This document shows, piece after piece, positions 1 to 6,636 of a DNA stretch of 10,898 nucleotides. The first letter of the stretch is position 1. The number at the start of each line of letters is the position of its first letter. The notes under the pieces were generated by a model. It was not told the DNA's origin. It saw only the letters and a program-made list of their open reading frames with translations, and did not search any database. Source of the stretch: CAYTRP01 sp964625145 (lineage in GTDB: Bacteria > Sumerlaeota > Sumerlaeia > SLMS01 > JAHLLQ01); assembly GCA_964625145.1 (NCBI GenBank), contig CAZVAQ010000115.1, forward strand, positions 1 through 10,898, read 5' to 3'. The position numbers and the translations under genes are program-made.

Positions 1-2
1 TG

Positions 3-83
3 ATCTATGTGGTTGTCGCGGCCATCCGCTCAAATGACGGCGTGGTCTACCAGTACCCGCTCTCAAGTTCATTCGTGAAGTAG
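3..83 (+). CDS. C-terminal tail of an unidentified protein (partial)
   Basis: The frame starting at base 3 is open from the window edge to a TAG at 81-83 and gives 26 residues ending in YPLSSSFVK. Its alternating hydrophobic pattern (IYVVVAAIRS near the start) and mostly G/C third codon positions look like the final beta-strand of a real protein. It would run convergently towards the nucleotide-sugar dehydrogenase gene, with only the inverted repeat between them. The piece is too short to assign a family, and everything upstream lies outside the window. That it is a genuine gene end is an inference from codon use and the lack of any competing feature. Confidence 0.45.
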   Translation: MYVVVAAIRSNDGVVYQYPLSSSFVK

Positions 84-92
84 GCGAAGCTT

Positions 93-291
93 TGGAGTGC
101 GGCCGCTTGCTGCCGCTTTCGCGGCGAGAAGCTTGCTTCCGCCGCAGCCTTCGCATGTCAGTAGGCCAACGCCAAAGTACACCACGACAAATAGGCACCC
201 TGCAGGACTATCACTGGCTGGCGCGCCGCAAGCAAGCTTTGCGGCGCAAACAGCGGCAGCAAGCGGTCGCAGTCCACAGCTGCGCACTCCA
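93..291. repeat. ~199 bp imperfect long inverted repeat (MITE-like or REP-doublet-like)
   Basis: The ends are an 8-nt inverted pair, TGGAGTGC at 93-100 and GCACTCCA at 284-291. Inside lies an identical 15-nt inverted block, CCGCTTGCTGCCGCT at 103-117, matched on the other strand by 252-266. The pairing continues imperfectly to about 150 and 216. The right arm has about 16 extra bases (roughly 267-282). Each arm is itself near-palindromic around AAGCTT, with GCGGCG and CGCCGC on either side. The central ~60 bp has no gene. The element fills nearly the whole gap between two convergent genes, so a strong RNA hairpin here could act as a bidirectional terminator, although there is no T-run. From memory, similar GGAGTGCGGC...GCCGCTT...AAGCTTGCTT repeats are dispersed in Verrucomicrobia-like genomes; copy number here cannot be seen from one window. 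Confidence 0.75.
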
Positions 292-294
292 TTC

Positions 295-1626
295 CTACGC
301 CTTCACCACCACCGCCTTCACCTTCCCCACCTTTGCCATGGCGTTGCGCGTGTCGATGATGAGGGACGACCTGCTTCCCAATTCCGCGTACTTGATCGAG
401 CTGTGCGCCGTGCAGATGACGACGGCGTCGTAATCGCCCGCGGTGTCGATGGCGACGCTTTTGCGGCCGGTCAGGTGATCGTGCTCGCGCGAGGGGGTGA
501 TCTCCGGGATGTGCGGGTCGTGGTAATCGGCGCGGGCGCCGCGGGCTTCGAAGAGGTCGATGAGCTTGAGCGTGGGGCTCTCGCGCTTGTCGTCGACGTC
601 GGCCTTGTAGGAGAGACCGACCAGCATCAGGCGGCTGCCGCGGAGAGGCTTTCCCGCGTCGTTGAGTGCCTCGATCGTCTTCTCCATGACGTAGTAGGGC
701 ATGGCGGTGTTGATCTCGCCGGCCAGTTCGATGAAGCGCGTGGCGCTGTCGAATTCGCGCGCCTTCCAGGTCAGGTAGAACGGATCAATGGGAATGCAGT
801 GTCCGCCAAGTCCGGGGCCGGGATAAAAAGGCATGAAGCCGAACGGCTTTGTCTTTGCCGCGTCGATGACTTCCCAAACATCAATGCCCATGCGGTCAAA
901 AACGATCTTGAGTTCGTTGACCATGGCGATGTTGACGGAGCGGAAGATGTTCTCCACCAGCTTCGCGGCCTCGGCCACCTTGCAATTGGCGACGGGGATG
1001 ACTTCCGAAACAACGGAGGCGTACAGTGCGACGGCCGCGTCGCGGCACGCAGGCGTCAACCCACCGACGAGTTTCGGGATGGTGGTGGTGGAATACTTTG
1101 CGTTGTTGGGATCCTCGCGCTCGGGGGAGTAGGCCACGTGAAAGTCACGTCCGGCCTTGAGGCCGCTTCCCTCCTCCAGGACGGGGACGACCACTTCTTC
1201 GGTCGTGCCCGGGTAGGTTGTGGATTCCAGCGAGACGAGCTGACCGGCATGCAAGTGCGGCGCGATGGCTTCACACGTGCCGCGCACGTAGGTCATGTCC
1301 GGCTCGCGGTTGCGCGTCAGAGGCGTCGGCACGCACAGGATCAGCGCATCGCATTCCCGGGCTGCGGAATAGTCCGTCGTGGCGGTGAACCGGTTGGACG
1401 TTGCCAACTCCGCGACGCGTTCCGGGCCGATGTGGCGGATGTAGGGTTGTCCCTTGCGCAGGGCGTCGATCTTGGCCGGGTCGATGTCAAAGCCGGTCAC
1501 GCGGAAACCGGCCGCGTGAAACGCCAGGAGCAACGGAAGCCCCACGTAGCCAAGGCCGACGATGCCCACGCGGGCCTCGCGCGCGGTTATGGCGTCCAGC
1601 AAGGATCGGTCGAAAGGCTGTTCCAC
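295..1626 (-). CDS. wbpA: UDP-N-acetylhexosamine 6-dehydrogenase (WbpA-type nucleotide-sugar dehydrogenase)
   Basis: This enzyme performs the two-step, NAD-dependent oxidation of the C6 hydroxyl of a UDP-sugar to a carboxylate, giving a UDP-uronic acid for surface polysaccharide; it acts in the cytoplasm. With the start used here it is about 443 residues, normal for the family. The Rossmann motif GIVGLGYVGLP lies at about residues 21-31, followed by FDID at the end of the second strand. SLESTTYPGTTEE and AEAAKLVENIFR (with the catalytic Lys and Asn) come mid-protein, then the catalytic cysteine in GPGLGGHCIPIDPFYLTWKA at about residue 277, and GLSYKADVDDKRESP in the C-terminal UDP-binding domain. 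The GGHCIPIDP form fits WbpA/WbpO-type UDP-GlcNAc or UDP-GalNAc enzymes, not UDP-glucose dehydrogenase (GGSCFPKD). The frame opens upstream to an ATG at 1761, but that adds 45 Pro/Cys-rich residues before the Rossmann fold. GTG at 1626 has a GGAG nine bases upstream and is preferred. Which UDP-HexNAc is used cannot be decided. Confidence 0.93.
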   Translation of the reverse strand: MEQPFDRSLLDAITAREARVGIVGLGYVGLPLLLAFHAAGFRVTGFDIDPAKIDALRKGQPYIRHIGPERVAELATSNRFTATTDYSAARECDALILCVPTPLTRNREPDMTYVRGTCEAIAPHLHAGQLVSLESTTYPGTTEEVVVPVLEEGSGLKAGRDFHVAYSPEREDPNNAKYSTTTIPKLVGGLTPACRDAAVALYASVVSEVIPVANCKVAEAAKLVENIFRSVNIAMVNELKIVFDRMGIDVWEVIDAAKTKPFGFMPFYPGPGLGGHCIPIDPFYLTWKAREFDSATRFIELAGEINTAMPYYVMEKTIEALNDAGKPLRGSRLMLVGLSYKADVDDKRESPTLKLIDLFEARGARADYHDPHIPEITPSREHDHLTGRKSVAIDTAGDYDAVVICTAHSSIKYAELGSRSSLIIDTRNAMAKVGKVKAVVVKA

Positions 1627-1732
1627 CTGTTGCGGCTCCGGGCGCAGGATGAGAGGTACCGTCCCCTCAGGTGGCAACGAAGGGCAAGGCCAGCATTCCG
1701 GCGGGAGCAACCGACACGTGGGATCACTGCTG
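1627..1732. promoter_or_regulatory. Divergent spacer expected to hold promoters for both flanking genes
   Basis: The dehydrogenase reads leftwards from 1626 and the glycosyltransferase rightwards from 1718 or 1733, so both promoters should lie in or near this ~100 bp. I see no convincing -35/-10 pair. A 7-nt inverted pair, CCACCTG at 1623-1629 and CAGGTGG at 1668-1674, brackets the centre and could be an operator, but in GC-rich DNA it could also be chance. Clear ribosome-binding sequences are visible at both ends: GGAG on the minus strand before 1626 and GGGAG at 1703-1707 on the plus strand. Confidence 0.3.
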
Positions 1733-3652
1733 ATGGCATTGGCGATGGCGGGGGCCTTCATGGGCTTGGCGCTGCTGCTGCCGGCCCATTGGCGCCGCGG
1801 GTTCCTGTTGCCATCCGATCATTCGCATTTGGGGACGCTGGTGTGGTGGCTGGCCCTGTGGGGCTCGCTGGGATTTCTCACTTCGGGGACCCTGGTTCTG
1901 CTGGTGGGAATGTGGGGCTTTCCTCCGCGGGCAGTCTTTCTTGCGGCGACGATCCTGCTGGCGGGGGTTGCGCTGTGGCGGGGCATTGCCGAATGGCCCG
2001 GCCTGCTTCGTGTTGAAAGGTTGCCACTTCATGATTCTGTCTTCATTGTCGCGTTGCGGGTCGTGGCCGTCGGAGCGGTTGGCCTGTTGGCGTGGATGAC
2101 TCTCCAGCCATGGCTGGAGATCGACACGCTCACGTATCACCAATCGGTGCCCAAGGCATGGTTGAACGAGGGGCGGGTCTTTGGCGTTCCCTTCGAGGCG
2201 CACTCGCATTGGCACTTCTTGTCGGACGTGGTGAACGTGTGGTCGTTCGCGCTGTTGCCGTCGGACACCATCGCGCCGAAATTGTTGGAGCTGATCCGCT
2301 CGCTGCTTGCCGCGTGTGCGGCGGCGGGCGGGGCGGCGTGGTTGTATGGCCGGCGTGCCGGTTTGGTCACGGGTGTGATGGTGCTGTTGTTCACGGAGAT
2401 GTCCCGCTATGGCACGACATCGCATGTGGATGTCGGCATGGGATTGTATGCCACGGTGGGGGTATTGTTGTTGGCGGCATGGCTGGCGGATCCGCGCCAA
2501 CTGCGGCTTGCGGTGCTCGGTTCGGTCATCCTTGGGGGATGTGCGGGGGCGAAGCACACGGGCGGTGTCACCATGCTGGCGGCCCTCGTTGTGGCGGCGT
2601 TGATTCGAACGGTGCAGATGATGCGGCAAGTGCGGCGCCCGCCCGCGTCGCACTTGCTCGTGGAGCTCGTGGCATTGTTTCTTCCAGCGTTCCTTGTCGT
2701 GCTGCCATGGCTGGTGAAGAATGCGCTCTTCACGGGGAATCCGTTCTATCCGTTCCTGTCGCGGCATTTCAACATTCGCGAAGATGCCGCGATTCCGCTC
2801 ATTCACTTCATCACCTACTACCCGGATGATGCGCCGTTGATGGAGCGTCTTCTTCCCGGCACATCGCAACTGGCAGCGTTCAATTCCAACGCCGCGTTGA
2901 ACAATGCGAATGGATATGTCTTCATGACGTTTGCGGCGATGTTGACCTGGTTCTTCACGCGGCCGGGCAACGGTGCCGACGGGAAGTCGTCCCAGTATCT
3001 TGCCCGCCTGTATCCGATGCTTGCCCTGGCGGCGACGGTGCCGTTCTTCGTCCAGGCGCCGTTCTTTCGATTTCACGCGCACCTGTATCCATTGGCGGCG
3101 ATGGTGTTCGTGGGCGAGCTGGACCGTCTTCTGTCGCGGCGGATCGCGTGGCTTCCGGTGCCGGTGTTTGCGCTGCTGGTTGCGTGGGCCGGGTATCACT
3201 TTGTCCATTACAACATTTACCGGAACTGGGGGCCGCGCGCGCTGGAACGTCCCACGGCTGGTGTGACCCTGACGCCTGCGGCGGTGGAGGCGTACTACAC
3301 ACGCCACGCTCCCGGCCGGGGCATGGTGGAAGTCATCAATCGGACTCTTGGCCCGGACGATCGCCTGCTGCTGACCTTTGAAGACATCAGCTCCCCGCTG
3401 CTTGAGTGTCGATTCATTCCCAATGTGCCGTGCGTCATGCAGCCGGCCATCCAGACGATGGAGATGCTGGGGTGGGACGCTGCCCGCATGGCGGCCTATC
3501 TGGAAGGGCTCGGGGTGACGCATCTGGCGATTGAGGACCGATATGATCCGGGGCACGGGCATCCGTTCGTCGCCGGGTATCTGACCCTCCTCCATCGGGA
3601 CGAGGCGGCGGGGATCAACCTGTACCGGTTCGAGCCGAAGGGCCGCATGTGA
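1733..3652 (+). CDS. GT-C fold membrane glycosyltransferase (ArnT/PMT/RgtA-like), specificity unknown
   Basis: This is a multi-pass inner-membrane protein of about 639 residues, predicted to transfer a sugar from a polyprenyl-phosphate donor on the outer face of the membrane. Many hydrophobic segments run from the N-terminus to about residue 490. The first long loop carries LEIDTLTYH (Asp131, His136) followed by PKAWLNEGRV, the usual place of the GT-C catalytic acid. TSHVDVGMG (about 230-236), GGCAGAKHTGG and KNALFTGNPFYPF (about 329-341) match the general pattern of bacterial GT39-like proteins. The last ~150 residues form a soluble, probably periplasmic domain. The start is uncertain: ATG 1733 is chosen, but GTG 1718 has a better ribosome site (GGGAG, ten bases upstream) and adds five residues. 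Extending to 1562 would overlap the divergent gene with non-membrane, Arg/Ser-rich sequence. The neighbouring nucleotide-sugar dehydrogenase supports a glycan role. Acceptor and donor are unknown, and no family name can be assigned firmly. Confidence 0.8.
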   Translation: MALAMAGAFMGLALLLPAHWRRGFLLPSDHSHLGTLVWWLALWGSLGFLTSGTLVLLVGMWGFPPRAVFLAATILLAGVALWRGIAEWPGLLRVERLPLHDSVFIVALRVVAVGAVGLLAWMTLQPWLEIDTLTYHQSVPKAWLNEGRVFGVPFEAHSHWHFLSDVVNVWSFALLPSDTIAPKLLELIRSLLAACAAAGGAAWLYGRRAGLVTGVMVLLFTEMSRYGTTSHVDVGMGLYATVGVLLLAAWLADPRQLRLAVLGSVILGGCAGAKHTGGVTMLAALVVAALIRTVQMMRQVRRPPASHLLVELVALFLPAFLVVLPWLVKNALFTGNPFYPFLSRHFNIREDAAIPLIHFITYYPDDAPLMERLLPGTSQLAAFNSNAALNNANGYVFMTFAAMLTWFFTRPGNGADGKSSQYLARLYPMLALAATVPFFVQAPFFRFHAHLYPLAAMVFVGELDRLLSRRIAWLPVPVFALLVAWAGYHFVHYNIYRNWGPRALERPTAGVTLTPAAVEAYYTRHAPGRGMVEVINRTLGPDDRLLLTFEDISSPLLECRFIPNVPCVMQPAIQTMEMLGWDAARMAAYLEGLGVTHLAIEDRYDPGHGHPFVAGYLTLLHRDEAAGINLYRFEPKGRM

Positions 3653-3658
3653 CCTTGC

Positions 3659-3682
3659 CCCGAGACCGGGCGCCCCGGTGGG
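3659..3682 (+). other. GC hairpin between the glycosyltransferase and icd
   Basis: ACCGGG at 3665-3670 and CCCGGT at 3674-3679 form a perfect 6-bp stem with a CGC loop, extended by CCC (3659-3661) against GGG (3680-3682) across a GAG bulge. There is no T-run after it, so it is not a classical intrinsic terminator. It could mark a pause or processing point in the 74-bp gap between the two genes, or be chance in GC-rich DNA. Confidence 0.35.
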
Positions 3683-3726
3683 ATACCCAACCGCGACAGC
3701 AAATCATCCAGTTTCGAGGAACCTGC

Positions 3727-5181
3727 ATGGCACGCAAGACGGTTACCCTGGCATATGGCGACGGCATTGGGCCGGAGATCACCGCTTCGGTGGTGGAGAT
3801 CCTGACGGCGGCGGGCGCGGAGATCGATTTCGACCGCATTGAGGTGGGGGAGAAGGCGTATCTGGCCGGCCATACCTCCGGGATTCCGCCACGGGCATGG
3901 GAGAGCCTTCGCGCGAACAAGGTCCTCCTGAAAGGCCCCATCACCACCCCGCAAGGTGGCGGGTACAAGAGCCTGAACGTCACGATCCGCAAGACGCTTG
4001 GCCTGTATGCCAACGTGCGCCCGTGCGTCAGCTACCACCCGTTCATCGAGACGCGCCATCCGAACATGGACCTGGTGATCGTGCGCGAGAACGAGGAGGA
4101 TCTGTACACCGGCATCGAGCACCGGCAGACCAACGATGTTGTCCAGTGCCTTAAGCTGATGAGCCGCCCGGGGTGCGAGCGCATCGTGCGTTATGCCTTC
4201 GAGTATGCGCGCAAGAACAACCGGCGCAAGGTTGCGTGCTTTGTCAAAGACAACATCATGAAGATGACCGACGGTTTGTTCGCCGAGGTGTTTCGCGAGA
4301 TCGGCGAGGAATACCCGGAGATGGAGCGCGGCAAGTGGATCGTGGACATCGGCGCCGCGCGCCTGGCCGACACGCCCACCATCTTTGACGTCATCGTGAT
4401 GCCGAACCTGTATGGCGACATCATGAGCGACATCGCCGCGCAGATCACCGGGTCGGTGGGTCTGGGTGGATCGGCCAACATTGGCGATTCGTGCGCCATG
4501 TTCGAGGCCATCCACGGCTCGGCTCCCGACATCGCGGACAAGAACCTGGCCAATCCGTCCGGGATGTTGCTTGGCGCGGTGATGATGCTGGTGCACATCG
4601 ACCAGCCGGAAGCCGCAACGCGCGTGCACAACGCGTGGTTGAAGACCATCGAGGATGGCATTCACACGGGCGACATTTATCGCGATGGGCGCAGCCGCCG
4701 TCGCGTCGGGACCAGCGAGTTCACCATGGCCGTGTGCGAGCGTCTGGGGCAATTGCCCGAGACCCTGGCCGCGGTCGAGTACACCGCCAACACCGAGCGC
4801 CAACGCCTGTCGGAGATCATCAACCTGCCGCGTCCGCGTGCGCAGAAGGACCTTGTCGGCGTCGACGTGTTCATCGACTCCCACGACAAGTCGGCGGAAG
4901 AGCTGGGCGAAGAGATCAAGGCTCTTGCCGGGCCGGAGTTCGAGCTGATTGTCATCACCAACGGCGGCGTGAAAGTCTGGCCCGACGGCTATCCCGAGAC
5001 CAACATAGTCGATCACTGGCGCTGCCGTTTCCGAGCCATGTCCGCCGATCATCGCACCAATCACGCGGAGATCCTGCGCCTGCTGGACCGCATCCAAAAG
5101 TCCGGACTCGACTTCATCAAGACAGAGCACCTGTGCAACTTTGATGGGAAGCCGGGGTATTCGCTCGGGCAAGGAGAGTAA
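3727..5181 (+). CDS. icd: Isocitrate dehydrogenase, Thermus-type with C-terminal domain, predicted NAD-dependent
   Basis: The enzyme oxidatively decarboxylates isocitrate to 2-oxoglutarate in the TCA cycle; it is cytoplasmic. At 484 residues it matches the long Thermus thermophilus form (about 496) rather than the ~416-residue E. coli form. The core shows YGDGIGPEI near the N-terminus; KSLNVTIRK (Ser82, Asn84, Arg88) for isocitrate binding; NVRPC (Arg98); ENEEDLYTGIE (Tyr127); KDNIMK (Lys174); and the metal aspartates in GDIMSDI (Asp231, Asp235). The C-terminal domain, about residues 375-484, includes DLVGVDVF, DHWRCRF and FDGKPGYSLGQGE and aligns along its length with the Thermus enzyme. The cofactor loop reads HGSAPDIADKNLANP: Asp268, Ile269 and Ala275 stand where NADP enzymes have Lys, Tyr and Val/Ile, which predicts NAD use. 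ATG 3727 follows a GAGGA site; an upstream GTG at 3649, overlapping the previous stop, would add 26 unrelated residues. 3-Isopropylmalate dehydrogenase is ruled out by KSLNVTIRK and the extra domain. Confidence 0.95.
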   Translation: MARKTVTLAYGDGIGPEITASVVEILTAAGAEIDFDRIEVGEKAYLAGHTSGIPPRAWESLRANKVLLKGPITTPQGGGYKSLNVTIRKTLGLYANVRPCVSYHPFIETRHPNMDLVIVRENEEDLYTGIEHRQTNDVVQCLKLMSRPGCERIVRYAFEYARKNNRRKVACFVKDNIMKMTDGLFAEVFREIGEEYPEMERGKWIVDIGAARLADTPTIFDVIVMPNLYGDIMSDIAAQITGSVGLGGSANIGDSCAMFEAIHGSAPDIADKNLANPSGMLLGAVMMLVHIDQPEAATRVHNAWLKTIEDGIHTGDIYRDGRSRRRVGTSEFTMAVCERLGQLPETLAAVEYTANTERQRLSEIINLPRPRAQKDLVGVDVFIDSHDKSAEELGEEIKALAGPEFELIVITNGGVKVWPDGYPETNIVDHWRCRFRAMSADHRTNHAEILRLLDRIQKSGLDFIKTEHLCNFDGKPGYSLGQGE

Positions 5182-5326
5182 GAATAGTTCCGAGTTCCGG
5201 GTTCCGGGTTCCGAGTGAGGGACGCGCGAATGATGGGAGCGGAACTGGATGTGAAAGCCGCACGATGAGAAGGTTGTTTGCTTGAGACAACGAGGAACGC
5301 GGAGCCAGGAACGAGGAACGAGACTC
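5182..5326. repeat. Paired, inverted arrays of a 7-bp repeat (GTTCCGR / SAGGAAC)
   Basis: Four consecutive heptads GTTCCGA, GTTCCGG, GTTCCGG, GTTCCGA occupy 5187-5214. From 5292 to 5326 five further 7-base units run GAGGAAC, GCGGAGC, CAGGAAC, GAGGAAC, GAGACTC, which are roughly the reverse complement. About 77 bp of unremarkable sequence lies between. The two arrays can pair antiparallel at roughly 22 of 28 positions, counting one G-U pair. The second array ends exactly at the ATG of the DUF819 gene and supplies its ribosome binding site (AGGA at 5314-5317). No terminator with a T-run is seen after icd. Confidence 0.7.
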
Positions 5327-6541
5327 ATGGAAGCTTACGTCATTACAGATCCCATCAATCAATTCGCGCTGCTGTCGGGATTGGCGGCGTTGGTCTTTGC
5401 GCTTGGAGAGGTGAAGGCGTTCGCCAGGTTCTTCAACATCGTTCCTCCGTTGGTATTCTGCTATTTTTTGCCGATGTTTTGCACGACCATCGGGATCCTG
5501 CCGAATGACAGCCCGGTCTATGACCTGATGGTTGACATGATGTTGCCGGCGTTGCTGCTCCTGCTGCTGATTTCGGCGGATATTCCGGGGATTCTGAGAC
5601 TCGGCTGGGTGGCGATTGCGGTGATGGTTTCGGGGACACTGGGTGTCATGGTGGGGACTGTGGTTGGCGTGGCGTTGTTCCGCGGAGGGTTGCCGCCGGA
5701 TGGACCGGAGGCCCTCGCCGCGCTGGTCGGGAGTTGGACGGGTGGTTCGGCAAACCTGTCGGCTGTGGCGGGGATGCTTGATCTTGACCGGTCGGCGCTC
5801 GCGCCGGTGCTGCTGCTTGATCCCATCTTTGTGTACTCGTGGCTCGGGATGCTGCTCTTCTTCTCAAAGGCGCAGCCATGGTGGGCGCGAAAGATCAACG
5901 CGAACCACAAGCTGGAGGAGGCGCTCCACGCACACGCGCAGAACACGAGGCAGATCGAGTTCAAGCCCTTGTCGACCGGCTACTTCGTCATCATCCTAGG
6001 GATGGCGATCGCTCTTGGTGCATTGATGATGTCCCTGGGCGTCACGATCCGGGGATGGCTTGATCCCTTGATCAGTTCCGTCCGCGTGCTGAAGGAATCC
6101 CTCTCGGCTTATACGATCGGCATCGTGTTGGTGACATTGCTGGGGATAGCGATGTCGTTCACACGCGCGCGCGATTTGGAGCAACATGGCGCCTCGCGGA
6201 TTGGGTATGGGTTGTTGTACCTGATGTTGCCGGCCTTTGGCGCGAAGGCGGACTTGAGCGCCATCGGCGATGCGATGGCATTCGTCGGTGTCGCATTGTT
6301 GATGATATTCTTCCATGCCCTCTTCCTGATCACGACGATGTTGCTCCTGCGCACGCCGCTGTTCTTCGGCGCGGTATCGAGTCAGGCGAATCTCGGTGGC
6401 CCGGCTTCGGCCTCCATCGTGGCGGCGGCCTATGCGCCCCCGTTGGCGCCCGTGGGGGTTCTGCTGGGGATTCTGGGTGGTATCATGGGCACCTACGCGG
6501 GGCTCTCGACGGGATTGCTGTTCCGGGCGCTTGGCTGGTAG
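5327..6541 (+). CDS. DUF819 family integral membrane protein (YjcL-like putative transporter)
   Basis: This is a 404-residue, almost wholly hydrophobic protein with around ten or more predicted membrane segments, placed in the DUF819 (YjcL) family from its motifs. It opens with ITDPINQFALLSGLAALVFALGE; the first half carries GSWTGGSANLSAV (about 135-147) and the second half GAKADL (about 305-310) and SSQANLGGPASAS (about 351-363). Two Asn/Gly-rich motifs in similar places of each half suggest an internal inverted repeat, as in many secondary carriers. A charged stretch (about 184-212, with KLEEALHAHAQ) forms a central cytoplasmic loop. No substrate is known to me for the family. ATG 5327 has AGGA nine bases upstream; a TTG at 5282 would add 15 Arg-rich residues made of repeat sequence and is rejected. 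It lies 145 bp downstream of icd, across the heptad arrays. Confidence 0.88.
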   Translation: MEAYVITDPINQFALLSGLAALVFALGEVKAFARFFNIVPPLVFCYFLPMFCTTIGILPNDSPVYDLMVDMMLPALLLLLLISADIPGILRLGWVAIAVMVSGTLGVMVGTVVGVALFRGGLPPDGPEALAALVGSWTGGSANLSAVAGMLDLDRSALAPVLLLDPIFVYSWLGMLLFFSKAQPWWARKINANHKLEEALHAHAQNTRQIEFKPLSTGYFVIILGMAIALGALMMSLGVTIRGWLDPLISSVRVLKESLSAYTIGIVLVTLLGIAMSFTRARDLEQHGASRIGYGLLYLMLPAFGAKADLSAIGDAMAFVGVALLMIFFHALFLITTMLLLRTPLFFGAVSSQANLGGPASASIVAAAYAPPLAPVGVLLGILGGIMGTYAGLSTGLLFRALGW

Positions 6542-6566
6542 GAAGCCGTCGGCACCGTCTCGCCAT

Positions 6567-6605
6567 CCGCCTTGACCTTCAAGCCTCGCGTGGAGGCAAT
6601 GGCGG
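6567..6605 (+). other. Potential RNA hairpin in the DUF819-recJ spacer
   Basis: CCGCC (6567-6571) can pair with GGCGG (6601-6605), and inside it GCCTC (6583-6587) pairs with GAGGC (6593-6597) around a GCGTG loop. There is no T-run. The 95-bp spacer otherwise shows no promoter that I can support. The hairpin would cover the GGAGG at 6592-6596, the only good ribosome-binding sequence in this gap. Confidence 0.3.
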
Positions 6606-6636
6606 ACAACCTGATCGCCGCCCGATATTCCCTTCC

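Noticed and set aside
1623..1674. CCACCTG/CAGGTGG inverted pair in the divergent spacer as an operator
   Set aside because: Seven-base arms 38 bp apart are easily found by chance in GC-rich DNA, and one arm covers the start codon. It is kept only as a remark on the spacer.
1627..1761. N-terminal extension of the dehydrogenase to ATG 1761
   Set aside because: It adds 45 Pro/Cys-rich residues ahead of a Rossmann fold that normally starts near the N-terminus, and a GTG with a good ribosome site lies at 1626.
97..2016. 639-codon plus-strand open frame covering the nucleotide-sugar dehydrogenase gene
   Set aside because: It is antisense to a clearly identified enzyme, Arg/Gly/Val-rich without domain motifs, and arises from the GC-rich codon bias of the true strand.
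1724..3595. 623-codon minus-strand open frame opposite the glycosyltransferase
   Set aside because: Its product is Arg/Gln/His-rich low-complexity sequence with no motif; the plus strand gives a coherent multi-pass membrane protein.
3649..3726. GTG 3649 start for icd, overlapping the glycosyltransferase stop codon
   Set aside because: The extra 26 residues have no family counterpart, while ATG 3727 has a GAGGA site at correct spacing and directly precedes the conserved N-terminus.
3496..5328. 610-codon minus-strand open frame opposite icd
   Set aside because: icd on the plus strand matches its family end to end; the antisense frame shows only codon-bias shadow, and its first residues are translated heptad repeat.
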